Notes: a model not told the origin generated them from the sequence alone. 64,000 bases of DNA from Rhizobium leguminosarum (GCF_001679785.1 NZ_CP016286.1:806001-870000); one strand, 5' to 3'. Shown: positions 27,301-37,098, counted from the stretch's first letter. Program-made: numbers and translations.

Positions 27301-27363
27301 TTGCCCGTCGCAATATCGCTATTCCTCCAATAATTTCAGTGGTTTACCGTTTGTGGACGGGCA

Positions 27364-27607
27364 CTAGCTATCGGTCGTGTCGCGGTCCTGCATCCTATCA
27401 TGCACGTTCTCCGGCCCCGCGATCAAAGCGGCGATCGCCGTCGCCTTCTCCCCGATTACCGTAGCCCGCCACATAGGCCTCCAACAGGACGCTTCTGCCC
27501 ACCATGCTTACAGAGATGGACGAGCCTTTCAGCTCTGGTTCCGCGGACACCGCGGCCTGCACGCTCGCAAGCTGATCGCAGGCTAGGCTTTCCGGCTCAA
27601 AGGTCAT
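27364..27607 (-). pseudogene. BON-domain protein, single-base frameshift
   Basis: From ATG 27607, preceded by AAGGAGGACTGCC, the minus strand reads MTFEPESLACDQLASVQAAVSAEPELKGSSISVSMVGRSVLLEAYVAGYGNR, a BON-type start. Around 27446-27452 a run of four G shifts the frame. Removing one G restores EKATAIAALIAGPENVHDRMQDRDTTDS and a stop at 27364, the expected BON end. BON domains bind phospholipid or are periplasmic; this version lacks a signal peptide. A sequencing slip in the G run is possible. Confidence 0.7.
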
Positions 27608-28284
27608 GGCAGTCCTCCTTCGTGATAGGAAGGAAACAGCGGATAGGTAATTTGGTTCGCGATAGGGACTTAGGTCCGAGAAGGCTGTGGGCGGCCCCGC
27701 AGTCGACCCGGGGGAGTCCTTTCATGAGCATTGGTTCGCCCAGAATGTGGGAGCGCCTAGATGGCCTTTGTTGAACGTCCTTCTCATCGAAAGGACCACG
27801 GACCTGAGGTCTAAAAGTACAAGTGACCGTTTGATTGCCCCGAGTCCGAAAGAAGCTGAAAGATACAATGTAATGGATGCCGCTTAGTCTGCAATATCGC
27901 CGAGTAAAGCCATTGACGGGCCTTCGACGATGGGTCGGACGAACGTACATCATTTGTTACTTCGCACCTGCGGTAATTGTCATACGATTCAAAACGCTAA
28001 TTAATAACAAAAATCAGTTGCTTACTCGAAGGTTCTCGACTACGTTTTTTACAGAATAGTTCCGAAATAACCGGCCCCTCGCCGGCGATACTCAGCGGTC
28101 GTTTGACCTCGCTTGAGGAGGATGATGACGTTGTTTGCCCGACTTCGTTTCTTCGCAATGGTGCAGCGAGTGCGTGATCTCGTCTCGATCCGATACCGAA
28201 CTACGACGGCAATCTGACGCGTCGTAAACCCTTTGTTCCACTTTTCTAAGATGGTGCTCCCGTATGGCGCGCCCGAGGTTTGTT
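27608..28284. other. Accessory region without a convincing gene
   Basis: No open frame here has a good start, composition or recognisable domain. The minus strand of 28080-28240 contains a possible decayed coding stretch (GFTTRQIAVVVRYRIETRSRT...) with helix-turn-helix flavour, but it has no supported start. Confidence 0.45.
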
Positions 28285-28479
28285 ATGCAAAAGCAAGCTG
28301 TCGTATTCAACGGTCAGGAAGTCGGGATCGCGGTCCCTGTCGAAAACCGCCTCAAATTCATCGCTGTCCGCTTCAATGTCATCGACTTGGACAACAGGCT
28401 CTTCGACACGGTTACCGAAATCCGGCGCGCCATTACTGAGCATCTCGCGTCCAGCGGTCGTGCGATCACCTCGCACTGA
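28285..28479 (+). CDS. Small hypothetical protein
   Basis: A 64-residue frame starting at ATG 28285, six bases after GAGG, reads MQKQAVVFNGQEVGIAVPVENRLKFIAVRFNVIDLDNRLFDTVTEIRRAITEHL. The composition is natural, with a beta-rich N-terminal half and a helical end. I recall similar short rhizobial plasmid proteins but no named domain. Confidence 0.55.
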   Translation: MQKQAVVFNGQEVGIAVPVENRLKFIAVRFNVIDLDNRLFDTVTEIRRAITEHLASSGRAITSH

Positions 28480-28774
28480 ATGGCAGGAGATATTTTTCTA
28501 CGTCATGCGGCGTCCGTCATCGGAGTCCGACATGAACGCAATCCCCATCTGCTTCACAACGCTGCCCGATTACGAGAACTCAAAGGTGAAGAATGGTGGA
28601 CGAAAGACCATCAGCCGAGGCGGTTCAATGCCCCACGTCTCAACCATGAAACTCCCGAACACCATCATCGAACTGAATTCTCTCGTGGCTCCGAGGTCGG
28701 TTGTCGTGTTGATGTCCGATTGAGGTTCCTTGGGCCCAGAAAGCTGATCGGCCAGTGCTCAGGGCTCTTGCTTC
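28480..28774. other. No supported feature
   Basis: About 295 bp of accessory DNA; frames on both strands lack plausible start sites or recognisable sequence. Confidence 0.45.
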
Positions 28775-29047
28775 CTACTCACGAACTTCAAGCTTGTCGC
28801 CATATTTCAAGGCGAGCCGACGGCAGTCCTCGCAATTCAACATAATGCCCTCCGCAACGACACTCGCGGCGGCGGTCGTGCAAACCGAAACGTCCAGTCT
28901 CGCGACATGCAGAATTGCATTACCCAGTAGCATATCGCAGGGCGCAGTCTCGACTTCGGCCCCGCCCACGCTATGCGCAACGACGCCGCGCACGGTCGCC
29001 AGCATTCCGCGCTTTCTTAATATGGTTATGTCGGCATCCCTTGCCAT
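28775..29047 (-). CDS. Small hypothetical protein, doubtful
   Basis: A 90-residue frame from ATG 29047 reads [55 protein letters not shown] and ends [20 protein letters not shown]. Composition is acceptable and a CxxC is present, but the ribosome binding site is weak and no domain is recognised. Confidence 0.35.
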   Translation of the reverse strand: MARDADITILRKRGMLATVRGVVAHSVGGAEVETAPCDMLLGNAILHVARLDVSVCTTAAASVVAEGIMLNCEDCRRLALKYGDKLEVRE

Positions 29048-29094
29048 GACGATCTCTTCTGCCGCCCGAGGCGCAGGATGTCCGCCCAATACGC

Positions 29095-29395
29095 CGCATC
29101 TGCAACTAAACGGCCGCGAGACACCGAAGTTCCCATCGCCTATCCAGCGGACATTCCAGGAAGAAGCGGTGCTGACCGCCGACAAGAACCATCATCGGCA
29201 CTACCCGGCCCGTGTCGCCGTCCTGAAGACCTCGCGTTTCCGCGACGAGGAAGAGAACGGAATCGTGGAGGCGCTCGACCCTGCGGGCACGGAGATGAAG
29301 GACCTCGTATGGGTCCAGGAATCCTCGTCGGTGAAAGTCCTCCGCGACGGGAACTATCCCGTGATGCGCGGCACCCTCTTTTACAGGGGTCGACA
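29095..29395 (+). pseudogene. Apparent remnant of a prokaryotic Argonaute PIWI domain
   Basis: The plus-strand frame reads [19 protein letters not shown], then [56 protein letters not shown]. The order (P-x-R-V-x-x-x-K-T-x-R-F-x-x-E-E-x-x-G-I-x-E-A-L, then R-D-G-N-Y-P-V-x-R-G-T) matches the PIWI segment of long prokaryotic Argonautes just before the final catalytic residues. The similarity stops abruptly at about 29390, no upstream start is visible and the N-terminal domains are absent. I judge it from pattern memory only; another nuclease-like family is possible. Confidence 0.5.
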
Positions 29396-29751
29396 TCAAC
29401 GCCGTAGCCATAGCTAACTGGTTCTCCGTCTTTAACGATCCACAACAGGCCTGACTTAACTTTGATGTTTATTCCCGGGACCGAGGGCTCGCAGGCGTAC
29501 AATTCGCCGGGAAAGTCCATGCGGTATTTCGCATCTGTTGTGTTTACCAAAGTGATGTTGAATTCGCCGATTTTATAGGCCGAAAACAGGCCCCAGATCG
29601 CGGCCCTGTAGGCCCAAGCAAAACCAGTTGCTAGAACGACGCCGGCGAGCAAAATCGGTATGGTCTGGGATCGCCAGTTTTGCAGCAGCCAAATGATGTT
29701 CTTTATTATTTGCGGCGGTTCTGCATCGCCGCCACCGCGAGCCGACCTCAT
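29140..29751 (-). CDS. Membrane protein whose C-terminal part is antisense to the Argonaute-like remnant (probable truncated gene)
   Basis: Residues 1-118 have natural composition: one hydrophobic helix ([27 protein letters not shown]) and a hydrophilic domain ([58 protein letters not shown]). From about residue 120 (near 29393) the sequence turns into Arg, Pro and Ser-rich antisense of the plus-strand remnant. The most likely reading is a gene cut by a rearrangement at about 29390-29400 and running by chance to 29140. The function is unknown. Confidence 0.45.
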   Translation of the reverse strand: MRSARGGGDAEPPQIIKNIIWLLQNWRSQTIPILLAGVVLATGFAWAYRAAIWGLFSAYKIGEFNITLVNTTDAKYRMDFPGELYACEPSVPGINIKVKSGLLWIVKDGEPVSYGYGVDVDPCKRGCRASRDSSRRGGLSPTRIPGPIRGPSSPCPQGRAPPRFRSLPRRGNARSSGRRHGPGSADDGSCRRSAPLLPGMSAG

Positions 29752-30180
29752 TCGAGTCTGATCCTGACAGCATTGGCATCAGAGCTAAATGTAACACTAC
29801 TTATTCGTGAGTCCACTGTGGTTAGTGGTGGCTTGTTCTCGAGTTCGGCTCGCGGGACAAGCTGTTCGTAAGTGCGGGTCATAAGCTCCTTAGAATCAAG
29901 ACGAAGCGACAACTCCGCATCCGTCCTTCCCTTGTGGCTGTTCGACAGCCAGTCCGGCGCAAGGCGTGCATGCGATAAATTTTAAAAAAACAATGGTTTA
30001 GTTTGTGGTTGTAGAATTGGTCAAGGGTATTTGACGTAAGGAACATGCTTGAGCAAAGGTATGTGAGGAAACAGCCAGACGTACGTGACGCTTCCGCAGG
30101 AAAAGCTCTATGATTTCAATAGGGAAGTTGTCAAAGGTATGTGCGAACCACATCTGAGATCAGAGGGATCTACGGCGACC
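29752..30180. other. Intergenic region, right edge of the accessory segment
   Basis: No convincing gene is seen. An AT-rich stretch lies at about 29970-30030. The cupin promoter should be here. Confidence 0.45.
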
Positions 30181-30525
30181 ATGACAAATTTCATCACCTT
30201 CAGCATTGATGGCGTCCAACCGGAATTCGGCGCCCCCGAAGCCGATCGGATTATCTCCGGCGATCCGCATTTTCGCACCTGGAATCTGGAGGAGGCCGAA
30301 GGCGGCCTCTATTCCGGCATCTGGGAGGCGACACTGGGCAAGTGGCGGATCGTTTACGAGGAATGGGAATATTTCAGTCTGCTGTCCGGCCATTCGATCG
30401 TGACGGAGGACGGCGGTGAGCCGGTTCATCTGAAGGCGGGCGACCGGATGATCCTCAGGCCCGGCTTCAAGGGGACGTGGGAAGTCATTGAAACGACTCG
30501 CAAGGACTATGTGATCAAGGTTTGA
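30181..30525 (+). CDS. Cupin domain protein (DUF861 type)
   Basis: The 114-residue protein is a single small cupin: TWNLEEAEGGLYSGIWEATLGKWRIVYEEWEYFSLLSGHSIVTEDGGEPVHLKAGDRMILRPGFKGTWEVIETTRKDYVIKV. The E-Y-F and G-D-x-x-x-L-x-P-G-F-x-G-x-W pattern matches the DUF861 group (ureidoglycolate-hydrolase-like cupins and EutQ-like). The canonical HxH metal pair is missing. ATG 30181 is chosen since homologous-looking sequence begins there. The substrate is unknown. Confidence 0.85.
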   Translation: MTNFITFSIDGVQPEFGAPEADRIISGDPHFRTWNLEEAEGGLYSGIWEATLGKWRIVYEEWEYFSLLSGHSIVTEDGGEPVHLKAGDRMILRPGFKGTWEVIETTRKDYVIKV

Positions 30526-30778
30526 GCGGGGCGAACGAAGCCGACCCTGTTCCGTTTTCGGCTTCACCTTGTCGTCTCTTTCACGGCGATAATCCCTGAC
30601 GGCAAGCAGGCAACGACGGTATTCATGACCCGTTGTCCCGGATTGAAATGCTTTTAACCAATCCCATTAATCGTGCCTACATCGGCAAATGCTAAACCTT
30701 GTCTGCAGCGCATTGCGGACATGATGTCTCCTGCCGTCTCATAGACATGGCCTTGCAATTAATCATTCCGGAATTGGC

Positions 30779-32908
30779 ATGTCGTCGAATCTTGCAGGTA
30801 GGTACGTTCGAACCCAGACGTCTTCCATCATCGCGACAACGGTCTTCTTCCTAGTCGTCGCCCTCGTATTGACCGGCCTGATGGCACATGTCGTCGTCAC
30901 GATGACCCGGTCGGCCAACGAGATCGACGATGCCAGGGCCAGTCGCGCCGCCCGCGCGGCGGTCGCAGCCTTTGTGGGTCGCTTGAGCGGGACAACGACG
31001 GACAATGCCATATGGGACGATGCCTATAGCGCTGCCTCATCTCCAGCCGCTGCGGATTGGGCCTATGAGAATTGGGGAAAAACCAGCGAGGATTATGCGC
31101 TTTATGACGGCGCGATCGTAACCGGCCCTGACCGGTCTTCGATCGTCTCGGCCTATGCCAAAGGCAAGCCCTTCCAGCCGGGCACGTTTTTCGGGGAAGC
31201 CTTTTATCAGCAGACCAATGCGGCCGCAGCTCCGGCGAGGGCGCCGGTGGTCAATTTCATCAAGACCGAAAGCGGTATAGCCCTGATCGCCTCGCAGGCG
31301 ATCCAGCCTTTCGAGGTGACCGCGGAGCTTCCGAAGCTCAGCACGCTGAGTTTCTACAAGGAATTTACATCGGAAGTTATCGACACGCTCTCGAACGAAC
31401 ATGAACTTGAAGGCTTGCGCCTTGAGACGACGCCGAAGCCGGAGTTCCTGAACACGCCGATCACCGACATGAAGGGGGCCGTCATCGGCTATCTCGTCTG
31501 GCCCAGCAAAGCGCCGGGAAGCGCCGTGTTTCATCAGGTCTACCCCTATGTCGCAGCCGCTATCGTCATCCTTGCGCTGTTCCTGATCGGCGTTCTGCTG
31601 GTTGGCGCCTCCGAGGCGCGGCGCCTGCGCCAATTGGCGCAAACAGCGATTTTCGAAGCCGACCACGATAGCCTGAGCGGCCTGTTGAACAGACACGGGC
31701 TTCTCAACCTATTGGAAGAGTTAGAAAATTCGGCCTTTTCGCCACATCGGCTTTATCTCGTCGACCTTGATGGCTTCAAGGCCGTCAACGACGCCTGGGG
31801 CCATGCGGTGGGGGACGATTTGATCCGGCTGGTCTCCAAGGCGCTAACCGCCTGCCACCCCGAAATCATTGCCACGGCGCGGCTCGGGGGCGATGAATTT
31901 GCGCTGGTGCACGTCGGTTCCGCCACGTGCGGAGATATGGAAAAGACGATTTTGGCGCTGTTTGCCGAGCCCTTCAAAATCGACGGACGAACAATCGAAG
32001 TTGGCGCAAGCATAGGAGCTGCTGCTCGCGACGGCGACGTGCCGCCCTTGGAGCTTCTCCGCAGAGCGGACATGGCCCTTTATCGTGCCAAGGCGAATGG
32101 CAGAGGCCAGGCGATCGAATACGACCCCGAACTGGACCGGGAACGCCAACGGGTCGCCGAACTAGAAGGCCTGTTGAAGAATGCCATCAGCAGTGGCGCA
32201 ATCGAGGCCGTTTTCCAACCTCTCGTCTCTGCTTCGACCGGCGCTGTGACCGGTCTTGAAGCACTGGCGCGCTGGCGAACTGCAACCGGAAATATCAGCC
32301 CGGAGATTTTCATCCCTCTTGCCGAGAGATGCGGCCTCATCGATGCACTCGGCGTTCATATGCTGAGGACATCGATCGAGCATGCCAAGGGCTGGCCCGA
32401 TCTGGCATTGTCGGTGAACGTTTCGCCGATCCAGCTCTGCAATCCGGAATTTGCCGCCGAAGTGATCTCGGTCCTGCAGGAGCTCGATTTCAATCCCAAC
32501 CGCCTGACATTGGAGATCACCGAAGGCGTTCTGATGACAAACCCGGATCAGGCCCGTCGGTCGATAGACCAGCTCAAGCGCGTCGGCATAAAGTTCGCGC
32601 TCGACGACTTTGGCTGCGGATACGCCAGCATCGGCGCATTGCGGCAGTTCGGGTTTGATCGCATGAAAATCGACCGTTCACTCGTGTCGGCCCTCGACGA
32701 AGGCGCTAATGGCGCTGATGTTCTCCGGGCAACCATCTCGCTCGCGACCGCGCTACGAATTCCCGTTACCGCGGAAGGTATCGAGACTATCCGCCAGGCG
32801 GCGATCTTGCGCGACGCCGGCTGCGATCAGCTTCAAGGATATCTGATTGGAAAACCTATGTCGGCATACGACATATCAAGCAGGCTGGAAGAAGAGTCAG
32901 CCGCATGA
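30779..32908 (+). CDS. CHASE4-GGDEF-EAL membrane protein (cyclic-di-GMP turnover)
   Basis: The 709-residue protein has a first membrane helix (residues about 18-42), a periplasmic CHASE4-like sensor (about 55-245; GRLSGTTTDNAIWDDAYSAA), a second helix (about 258-280), a GGDEF domain (ARLGGDEFALVHVG, about residues 363-376) and an EAL domain (TGLEALARW near 495, and later DDFGCGYAS and AEGIET). Both catalytic signatures are intact, so it could make or degrade cyclic-di-GMP. No RxxD inhibitory site is evident near the GGDEF. The EAL side has its metal-site residues, so phosphodiesterase activity is plausible. Confidence 0.94.
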   Translation: MSSNLAGRYVRTQTSSIIATTVFFLVVALVLTGLMAHVVVTMTRSANEIDDARASRAARAAVAAFVGRLSGTTTDNAIWDDAYSAASSPAAADWAYENWGKTSEDYALYDGAIVTGPDRSSIVSAYAKGKPFQPGTFFGEAFYQQTNAAAAPARAPVVNFIKTESGIALIASQAIQPFEVTAELPKLSTLSFYKEFTSEVIDTLSNEHELEGLRLETTPKPEFLNTPITDMKGAVIGYLVWPSKAPGSAVFHQVYPYVAAAIVILALFLIGVLLVGASEARRLRQLAQTAIFEADHDSLSGLLNRHGLLNLLEELENSAFSPHRLYLVDLDGFKAVNDAWGHAVGDDLIRLVSKALTACHPEIIATARLGGDEFALVHVGSATCGDMEKTILALFAEPFKIDGRTIEVGASIGAAARDGDVPPLELLRRADMALYRAKANGRGQAIEYDPELDRERQRVAELEGLLKNAISSGAIEAVFQPLVSASTGAVTGLEALARWRTATGNISPEIFIPLAERCGLIDALGVHMLRTSIEHAKGWPDLALSVNVSPIQLCNPEFAAEVISVLQELDFNPNRLTLEITEGVLMTNPDQARRSIDQLKRVGIKFALDDFGCGYASIGALRQFGFDRMKIDRSLVSALDEGANGADVLRATISLATALRIPVTAEGIETIRQAAILRDAGCDQLQGYLIGKPMSAYDISSRLEEESAA

Positions 32909-33173
32909 TGGCGCAAAAGGTCGTGGCATAGGCTCGGTATTGACGGATCGTTACCGGCGGCGACCGTATTTTCCATTGGATAGTTTTCGGCTGTGGCCGG
33001 CTTTTTCTGGCGGTTCCGCTCGCCGCCGCGATTTCCATGGTTGGGGGCGCGGCGGTCGCCTTTCGGCCTTCGGCTTCGGTTTCCTCTACAGGTACAGAAT
33101 GGGATCCGGTCGCGCGGCGGCGCGATCGAACTGCTCGCCGGCATTCCAGACATTGCCCAGCTCAGAGGACGGA

Positions 33174-34418
33174 TCACCATTGCAGATCCAGCCGGTCCAG
33201 CCCGTGGAAATGGTAGACGTCCTTGACCACCGGCGTCTTCGCCAGCCTCAGGCGGGTAAGCCGTTCGAACAGGATCGGCAGCACGACGTTGAGCTCCAGC
33301 CGCGCCAGCGGCGCGCCGATGCAGAAATGGATGCCGGCGCCGAAGGAGAGGTTTGCCGCCTCGTTGCGGTCGGGCTTGAAGGTGAGGGGATCGGTGAATT
33401 TCGCCGGGTCGAGATTGGCGGCGGCGAGGATGAGGCTAACCTTGTCGCCGCGCTTGAAGGAGACGCCGTCGATTTCGGCAGGCTCCAGGGCCCAGCGCTG
33501 GAAGATGTGGACCGGCGCGCAGATGCGCAGGGTTTCCTCGACGGTGCGCTCCGTCGTCGCCTCGTCCCGGAAGAGTACCGCCGGATCGCAGCCGCTGTCG
33601 AGAATGGTGCGCACGGAGTTGCCGATCTGATGCACGGTCGCCTCATGTCCGGCATTGAGCAGCACGATCGTCGTCGAGACGAGCTCCTCCTCGGTCAGAT
33701 ATTGGCCCTTATGCTCGGTATGGATCATGTGGGTCAGCAGGTCGTCGCGCGGTTCGACACGGCGTTCTGCGATGACCGTCTTGACGTAGTCGGAAAATTC
33801 CTTGGCCGCCCGTTCGGCCTCTTCCTCCTGCTCGCGCGTACGGCCGAACATGTACATGCGGACATAGGCGTGCGACCAGGCGAGCAGTTGCGGCCCCATC
33901 TCCTCGGGAATGCCGATCATCCGGGCGATCATCGTCACCGGGATGATGTCGGCAAAGGCCGAGAGCAACTCGATCTCACGCTTCTCCGCGAAGCCGTCGA
34001 TCAGCCGGTTGGCGAGTTCGGCAAGTTCCGGCTTCATCTTCTCGACATGGCGGGAAACGAAGGCGCGGTTGACGAGCGTGCGGAGCCGCGTGTGCTCCGG
34101 CGGTTCGAGTTCGAGCAGGGAATAGCGCTCCGAGAGATCGAAACTGGCAAGATGCGGCATCGGCTCGGCAAGGCCGAGCTCCTCGCGGCTGGCGATATGC
34201 AGGATCTGCCGGCCGAAGCGCCGGTCGCGCAGCAGGCCGTTCACATGGTCGTAACCCGTGAAGAACCACTGCTTCTGCTCGCTCCAATAGAAGGTCGGGC
34301 AATGGGCATGAAGTGCGGCATAGACGGCATTCGGGTTGCCGTAGAAGGCCGGGTTGCGGCCGTCCAGCGAGACATGACGGTTGACGCGGTCGATCGAGAG
34401 AAAGGATGGGATCATCAT
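33174..34418 (-). CDS. Cytochrome P450
   Basis: The 414-residue soluble bacterial P450 has the I-helix oxygen-binding segment (LLNAGHEATVHQIGNSVR), the ExxR motif (EETLR) and the heme-binding loop FGAGIHFCIGAPLARLEL with its cysteine ligand. It lacks a membrane anchor and would need separate ferredoxin and reductase partners, which are not nearby. ATG 34418 is chosen; the open frame continues upstream into non-homologous sequence. It lies between two cyclic-di-GMP enzymes. The substrate is unknown. Confidence 0.95.
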   Translation of the reverse strand: MMIPSFLSIDRVNRHVSLDGRNPAFYGNPNAVYAALHAHCPTFYWSEQKQWFFTGYDHVNGLLRDRRFGRQILHIASREELGLAEPMPHLASFDLSERYSLLELEPPEHTRLRTLVNRAFVSRHVEKMKPELAELANRLIDGFAEKREIELLSAFADIIPVTMIARMIGIPEEMGPQLLAWSHAYVRMYMFGRTREQEEEAERAAKEFSDYVKTVIAERRVEPRDDLLTHMIHTEHKGQYLTEEELVSTTIVLLNAGHEATVHQIGNSVRTILDSGCDPAVLFRDEATTERTVEETLRICAPVHIFQRWALEPAEIDGVSFKRGDKVSLILAAANLDPAKFTDPLTFKPDRNEAANLSFGAGIHFCIGAPLARLELNVVLPILFERLTRLRLAKTPVVKDVYHFHGLDRLDLQW

Positions 34419-34476
34419 GTCCCGAGCCTTATCGGATTTGCCGGACCTCGGAAAGATGTGGGGCAGGGATCCCGGA

Positions 34477-35760
34477 CTACCCGGCCCGCGACAGCGTGCC
34501 CATGCGTCGCAGCGCTTCGACCTGGTCGTCGACCGTCGGCACGAGTTCGCCGGCAGTGCTGTTCGGCGTGGCTGGTGCAGGGGCTGCGGCCTCCGCTTCG
34601 CCGAAGGTGACCGTGCAGTTGCGGCCGGCGGCCTTCGCCGCATAGAGCGCCCGGTCGGCGGCCGAGATCAGCTTGTCGATATTGGCTTCGATCGAGGAGG
34701 CGAGCGCGATGCCGATGCTGACGGTGACCGGAACGATCGCTTCGCCGGTGCTGATGGGAAGACGGCAGAATTCGGTGCGGATCGCTTCGGCGATCGCCTC
34801 GGCTTCCGTCTGGTCCGCGACGGCGGCGAAGGCGGCGAATTCCTCGCCGCCCATGCGGCCGAAGATGTTGTTCGGAATATACTGGCGGGCCATGCGCGCA
34901 AAGGCGGTCAACACGGCATCGCCGGACTGGTGGCCGAAACGGTCATTGACGCGCTTGAAATGGTCAAGATCGAAAAGGATCACCGCAACCTGGCGCTGCT
35001 CGTTATGAGCACGTTCCTGGATGCCGTTGAAATAGCCGAGCAGGCCGCGGCGGTTGAGCACGCCGGTCAGCGAGTCGGTCAGGGTGAGGGCACGCAGGTG
35101 CCGTTCGGAGCGCTCCATGATCAGCCGGCAGGTGAACGCGAAGGCGATGGTCAGCAGGAAGGCGCTGGCCATGGCGGAGGCGCCGCCAAGATTGGTCGCC
35201 TCGATATCGCTTGGCATCGTCAATGCCATCGTCAGCGCCGAGCCGAAGCACAGGCAGCCCTGGAGGATGAACACACCCATGAGCTTGATGCGGGTACGCT
35301 CACGGCGCATGTCGCCGGCGGCGACCGCCATGGCGAGTGCCGTCGCACCCGTCGCCGAAGCAAGGTTGTAGAGCACCACCCGGTTTGAATAATCGCTGTT
35401 GACCCAGGGCAGGAAGACACCGGCGAGCCAAATTACCGGCGGCAGCAGTGCCCACCATTCGATCCTCTTGCGGTCGAGTGCCAGAAAACCAGCCACCCAG
35501 GCGCTCTGGCCGAGCAGGGCGATGGCATTGCCCGCCTCTACTGAAAGCACGCTGGGGATTTCGCCGCGCAGCGCGACCATCGCAAAGCCGATGCCGGTCA
35601 GGAGGAAGCCCAGGCCCCAATAGAGATAGGCCTCGTTCCTGACATTGTGGCGCCAGGCGACGAACAGCACCAAAGCGAGCGTCATGGCCTCGGAACACCA
35701 GATGGCGAGACCTGTAGCGAAATTGAACACGGCAGCAACCCCTTGTCTGTCCGTTCGCAT
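34477..35760 (-). CDS. Membrane-bound GGDEF diguanylate cyclase
   Basis: The 427-residue protein has about six N-terminal membrane helices (residues about 10-215) followed by a GGDEF domain: DSLTGVLNRRGLL, LFDLDHFKRVNDRFGHQSGDAVL, GRMGGEEFAAFAAV. The active-site GGEEF is intact, so cyclic-di-GMP synthesis is expected; an RxxD inhibitory site is not evident. A GTG at 35730 (MFNFATGLAIWCSEA...) is an alternative start, since AGGGGTT lies upstream of it. Its C-terminus is proline/alanine-rich. It points toward the P450 gene, which follows 58 bp downstream. Confidence 0.93.
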   Translation of the reverse strand: MRTDRQGVAAVFNFATGLAIWCSEAMTLALVLFVAWRHNVRNEAYLYWGLGFLLTGIGFAMVALRGEIPSVLSVEAGNAIALLGQSAWVAGFLALDRKRIEWWALLPPVIWLAGVFLPWVNSDYSNRVVLYNLASATGATALAMAVAAGDMRRERTRIKLMGVFILQGCLCFGSALTMALTMPSDIEATNLGGASAMASAFLLTIAFAFTCRLIMERSERHLRALTLTDSLTGVLNRRGLLGYFNGIQERAHNEQRQVAVILFDLDHFKRVNDRFGHQSGDAVLTAFARMARQYIPNNIFGRMGGEEFAAFAAVADQTEAEAIAEAIRTEFCRLPISTGEAIVPVTVSIGIALASSIEANIDKLISAADRALYAAKAAGRNCTVTFGEAEAAAPAPATPNSTAGELVPTVDDQVEALRRMGTLSRAG

Positions 35761-35965
35761 CCTTGCCGAGGAAGCTCGCTACTTCCTTAATGTCGCTGCG
35801 CTGCGGCATTGTTTTAGGCCGATATCTGCCGGTAGGCTTTCCGTCGGGTAAACGTGCATGAGTATTGTCGAATAGAGTAAGCCTTCCTTCATCCTGTCAT
35901 GGAGAAAAGCCGGGGGAGACCGTACAAAGAGCTCGCCGTTAACAGGCGTTTGAGGGAAAGAGGCT

Positions 35966-36022
35966 CAATGCATGTCGCCCGGAAGTGTGCAGCGGTTCCG
36001 GGATAACGACATGCATGAAAAG
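35966..36022. repeat. RIME-like palindromic repeat, partial copy
   Basis: The segment caatgcatgtcgcccggaag to cgacatgcatg matches the first half of the repeats at 11575 and 46975 (gtgtgcagcggtt core). The second half is missing. Confidence 0.7.
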
Positions 36023-36073
36023 AAGGAGCTTAGCCGCCTTGCCCCGCCTTCTTAACGTTATCCTCATGCGTGT

Positions 36074-36103
36074 CTTGAAGAGAAGGGCCGGGACACTCTA
36101 TGT
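36074..36103 (+). promoter_or_regulatory. Candidate sigma-32-type promoter of clpP
   Basis: CTTGAAG at 36074 and TCTATGT at 36097 are separated by about 19 bases after CTTG, close to the alphaproteobacterial heat-shock consensus (CTTG, about 18 bp, CYTATNT). The distance to the clpP ATG is about 64 bp. Confidence 0.45.
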
Positions 36104-36166
36104 AGGGGTAAGAGATTTTTCTTTGATTCCCGGCGCCGGCCGGCGAGACGTTGACAAAGGACGCAC

Positions 36167-36802
36167 ATGAGAAACCCAGTCGATACCGCAATGGCCCTCG
36201 TTCCGATGGTCGTGGAACAGACCAACCGCGGTGAACGCTCCTACGACATTTATTCCCGCCTGTTGAAGGAACGCATCATCTTCCTGACAGGTGCTGTCGA
36301 GGACCATATGGCGACGCTCGTCTGCGCCCAGCTGCTCTTCCTCGAGGCGGAAAACCCGAAGAAGGAAATCGCCCTCTACATCAATTCGCCCGGTGGCGTC
36401 GTCACCGCCGGTATGGCGATCTACGATACGATGCAGTTCATCAAGCCCGCGGTTTCGACGCTCTGCATCGGCCAGGCCGCGTCCATGGGCTCGCTGCTTC
36501 TCGCAGCCGGCCACAAGGACATGCGCTTTGCCACGCCGAATTCACGCATCATGGTGCACCAGCCCTCGGGCGGCTTTCAGGGCCAGGCTTCGGACATCGA
36601 GCGTCATGCCCGCGACATCCTCAAGATGAAGCGCCGCCTGAACGAGGTCTACGTCAAGCACACGGGCCGGACCTATGAGGAAGTTGAAAAGACGCTCGAT
36701 CGTGACCATTTCATGGATGCGGACGAAGCCCAGAGCTGGGGCGTGATCGACAAGGTTCTGACGTCGCGCCTCGAAATGGAAGGCGAGCAGGCTAGTAATT
36801 AA
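36167..36802 (+). CDS. clpP: ATP-dependent Clp protease proteolytic subunit
   Basis: The 211-residue serine protease forms the chamber that works with ClpX or ClpA. The catalytic Ser is in [14 protein letters not shown], the His in [16 protein letters not shown] and the Asp in [16 protein letters not shown] region. The length is standard. It is followed by clpX after about 296 bp, as in many alphaproteobacteria. Confidence 0.98.
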   Translation: MRNPVDTAMALVPMVVEQTNRGERSYDIYSRLLKERIIFLTGAVEDHMATLVCAQLLFLEAENPKKEIALYINSPGGVVTAGMAIYDTMQFIKPAVSTLCIGQAASMGSLLLAAGHKDMRFATPNSRIMVHQPSGGFQGQASDIERHARDILKMKRRLNEVYVKHTGRTYEEVEKTLDRDHFMDADEAQSWGVIDKVLTSRLEMEGEQASN

Positions 36803-37098
36803 TAGGGATGGTGTTTTCCTCGCCACAGTTCTATCCCATTTGTGATTGAACAAGGGCTTTCATCCGGCGACGAAGACGCTAATAGTAACTATTAATGCTA
36901 TGTTGAATTTTTATGACATAGCATTCGGCATTCGAAGGGGAATTCGTTGCCGCCGGGGCCAGGACATGATTGGTTGGGCCCGGTTCGTAGCCCCTGAAGC
37001 CCTTCTCGGCAAAGGCTCCGGAAACGGAGTGCCGCCAGGAGCTGATAGAGTGGACCGCGATTTCGCCTTGAAATGCGGCGTGCTGGAAGGAAAGTGAT

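Larger units (their letters stand above)
35761..36166. other. Intergenic region between the GGDEF gene and clpP
   Basis: About 400 bp with no gene. It contains a partial RIME-like repeat (35966-36022) and a heat-shock-like promoter (36074-36103) for clpP. Confidence 0.6.

Noticed and set aside
28092..28310. Helix-turn-helix gene on the minus strand
   Set aside because: A GFTTRQIAVVV-like stretch is visible in one frame, but there is no start, no continuity and no clear family match.
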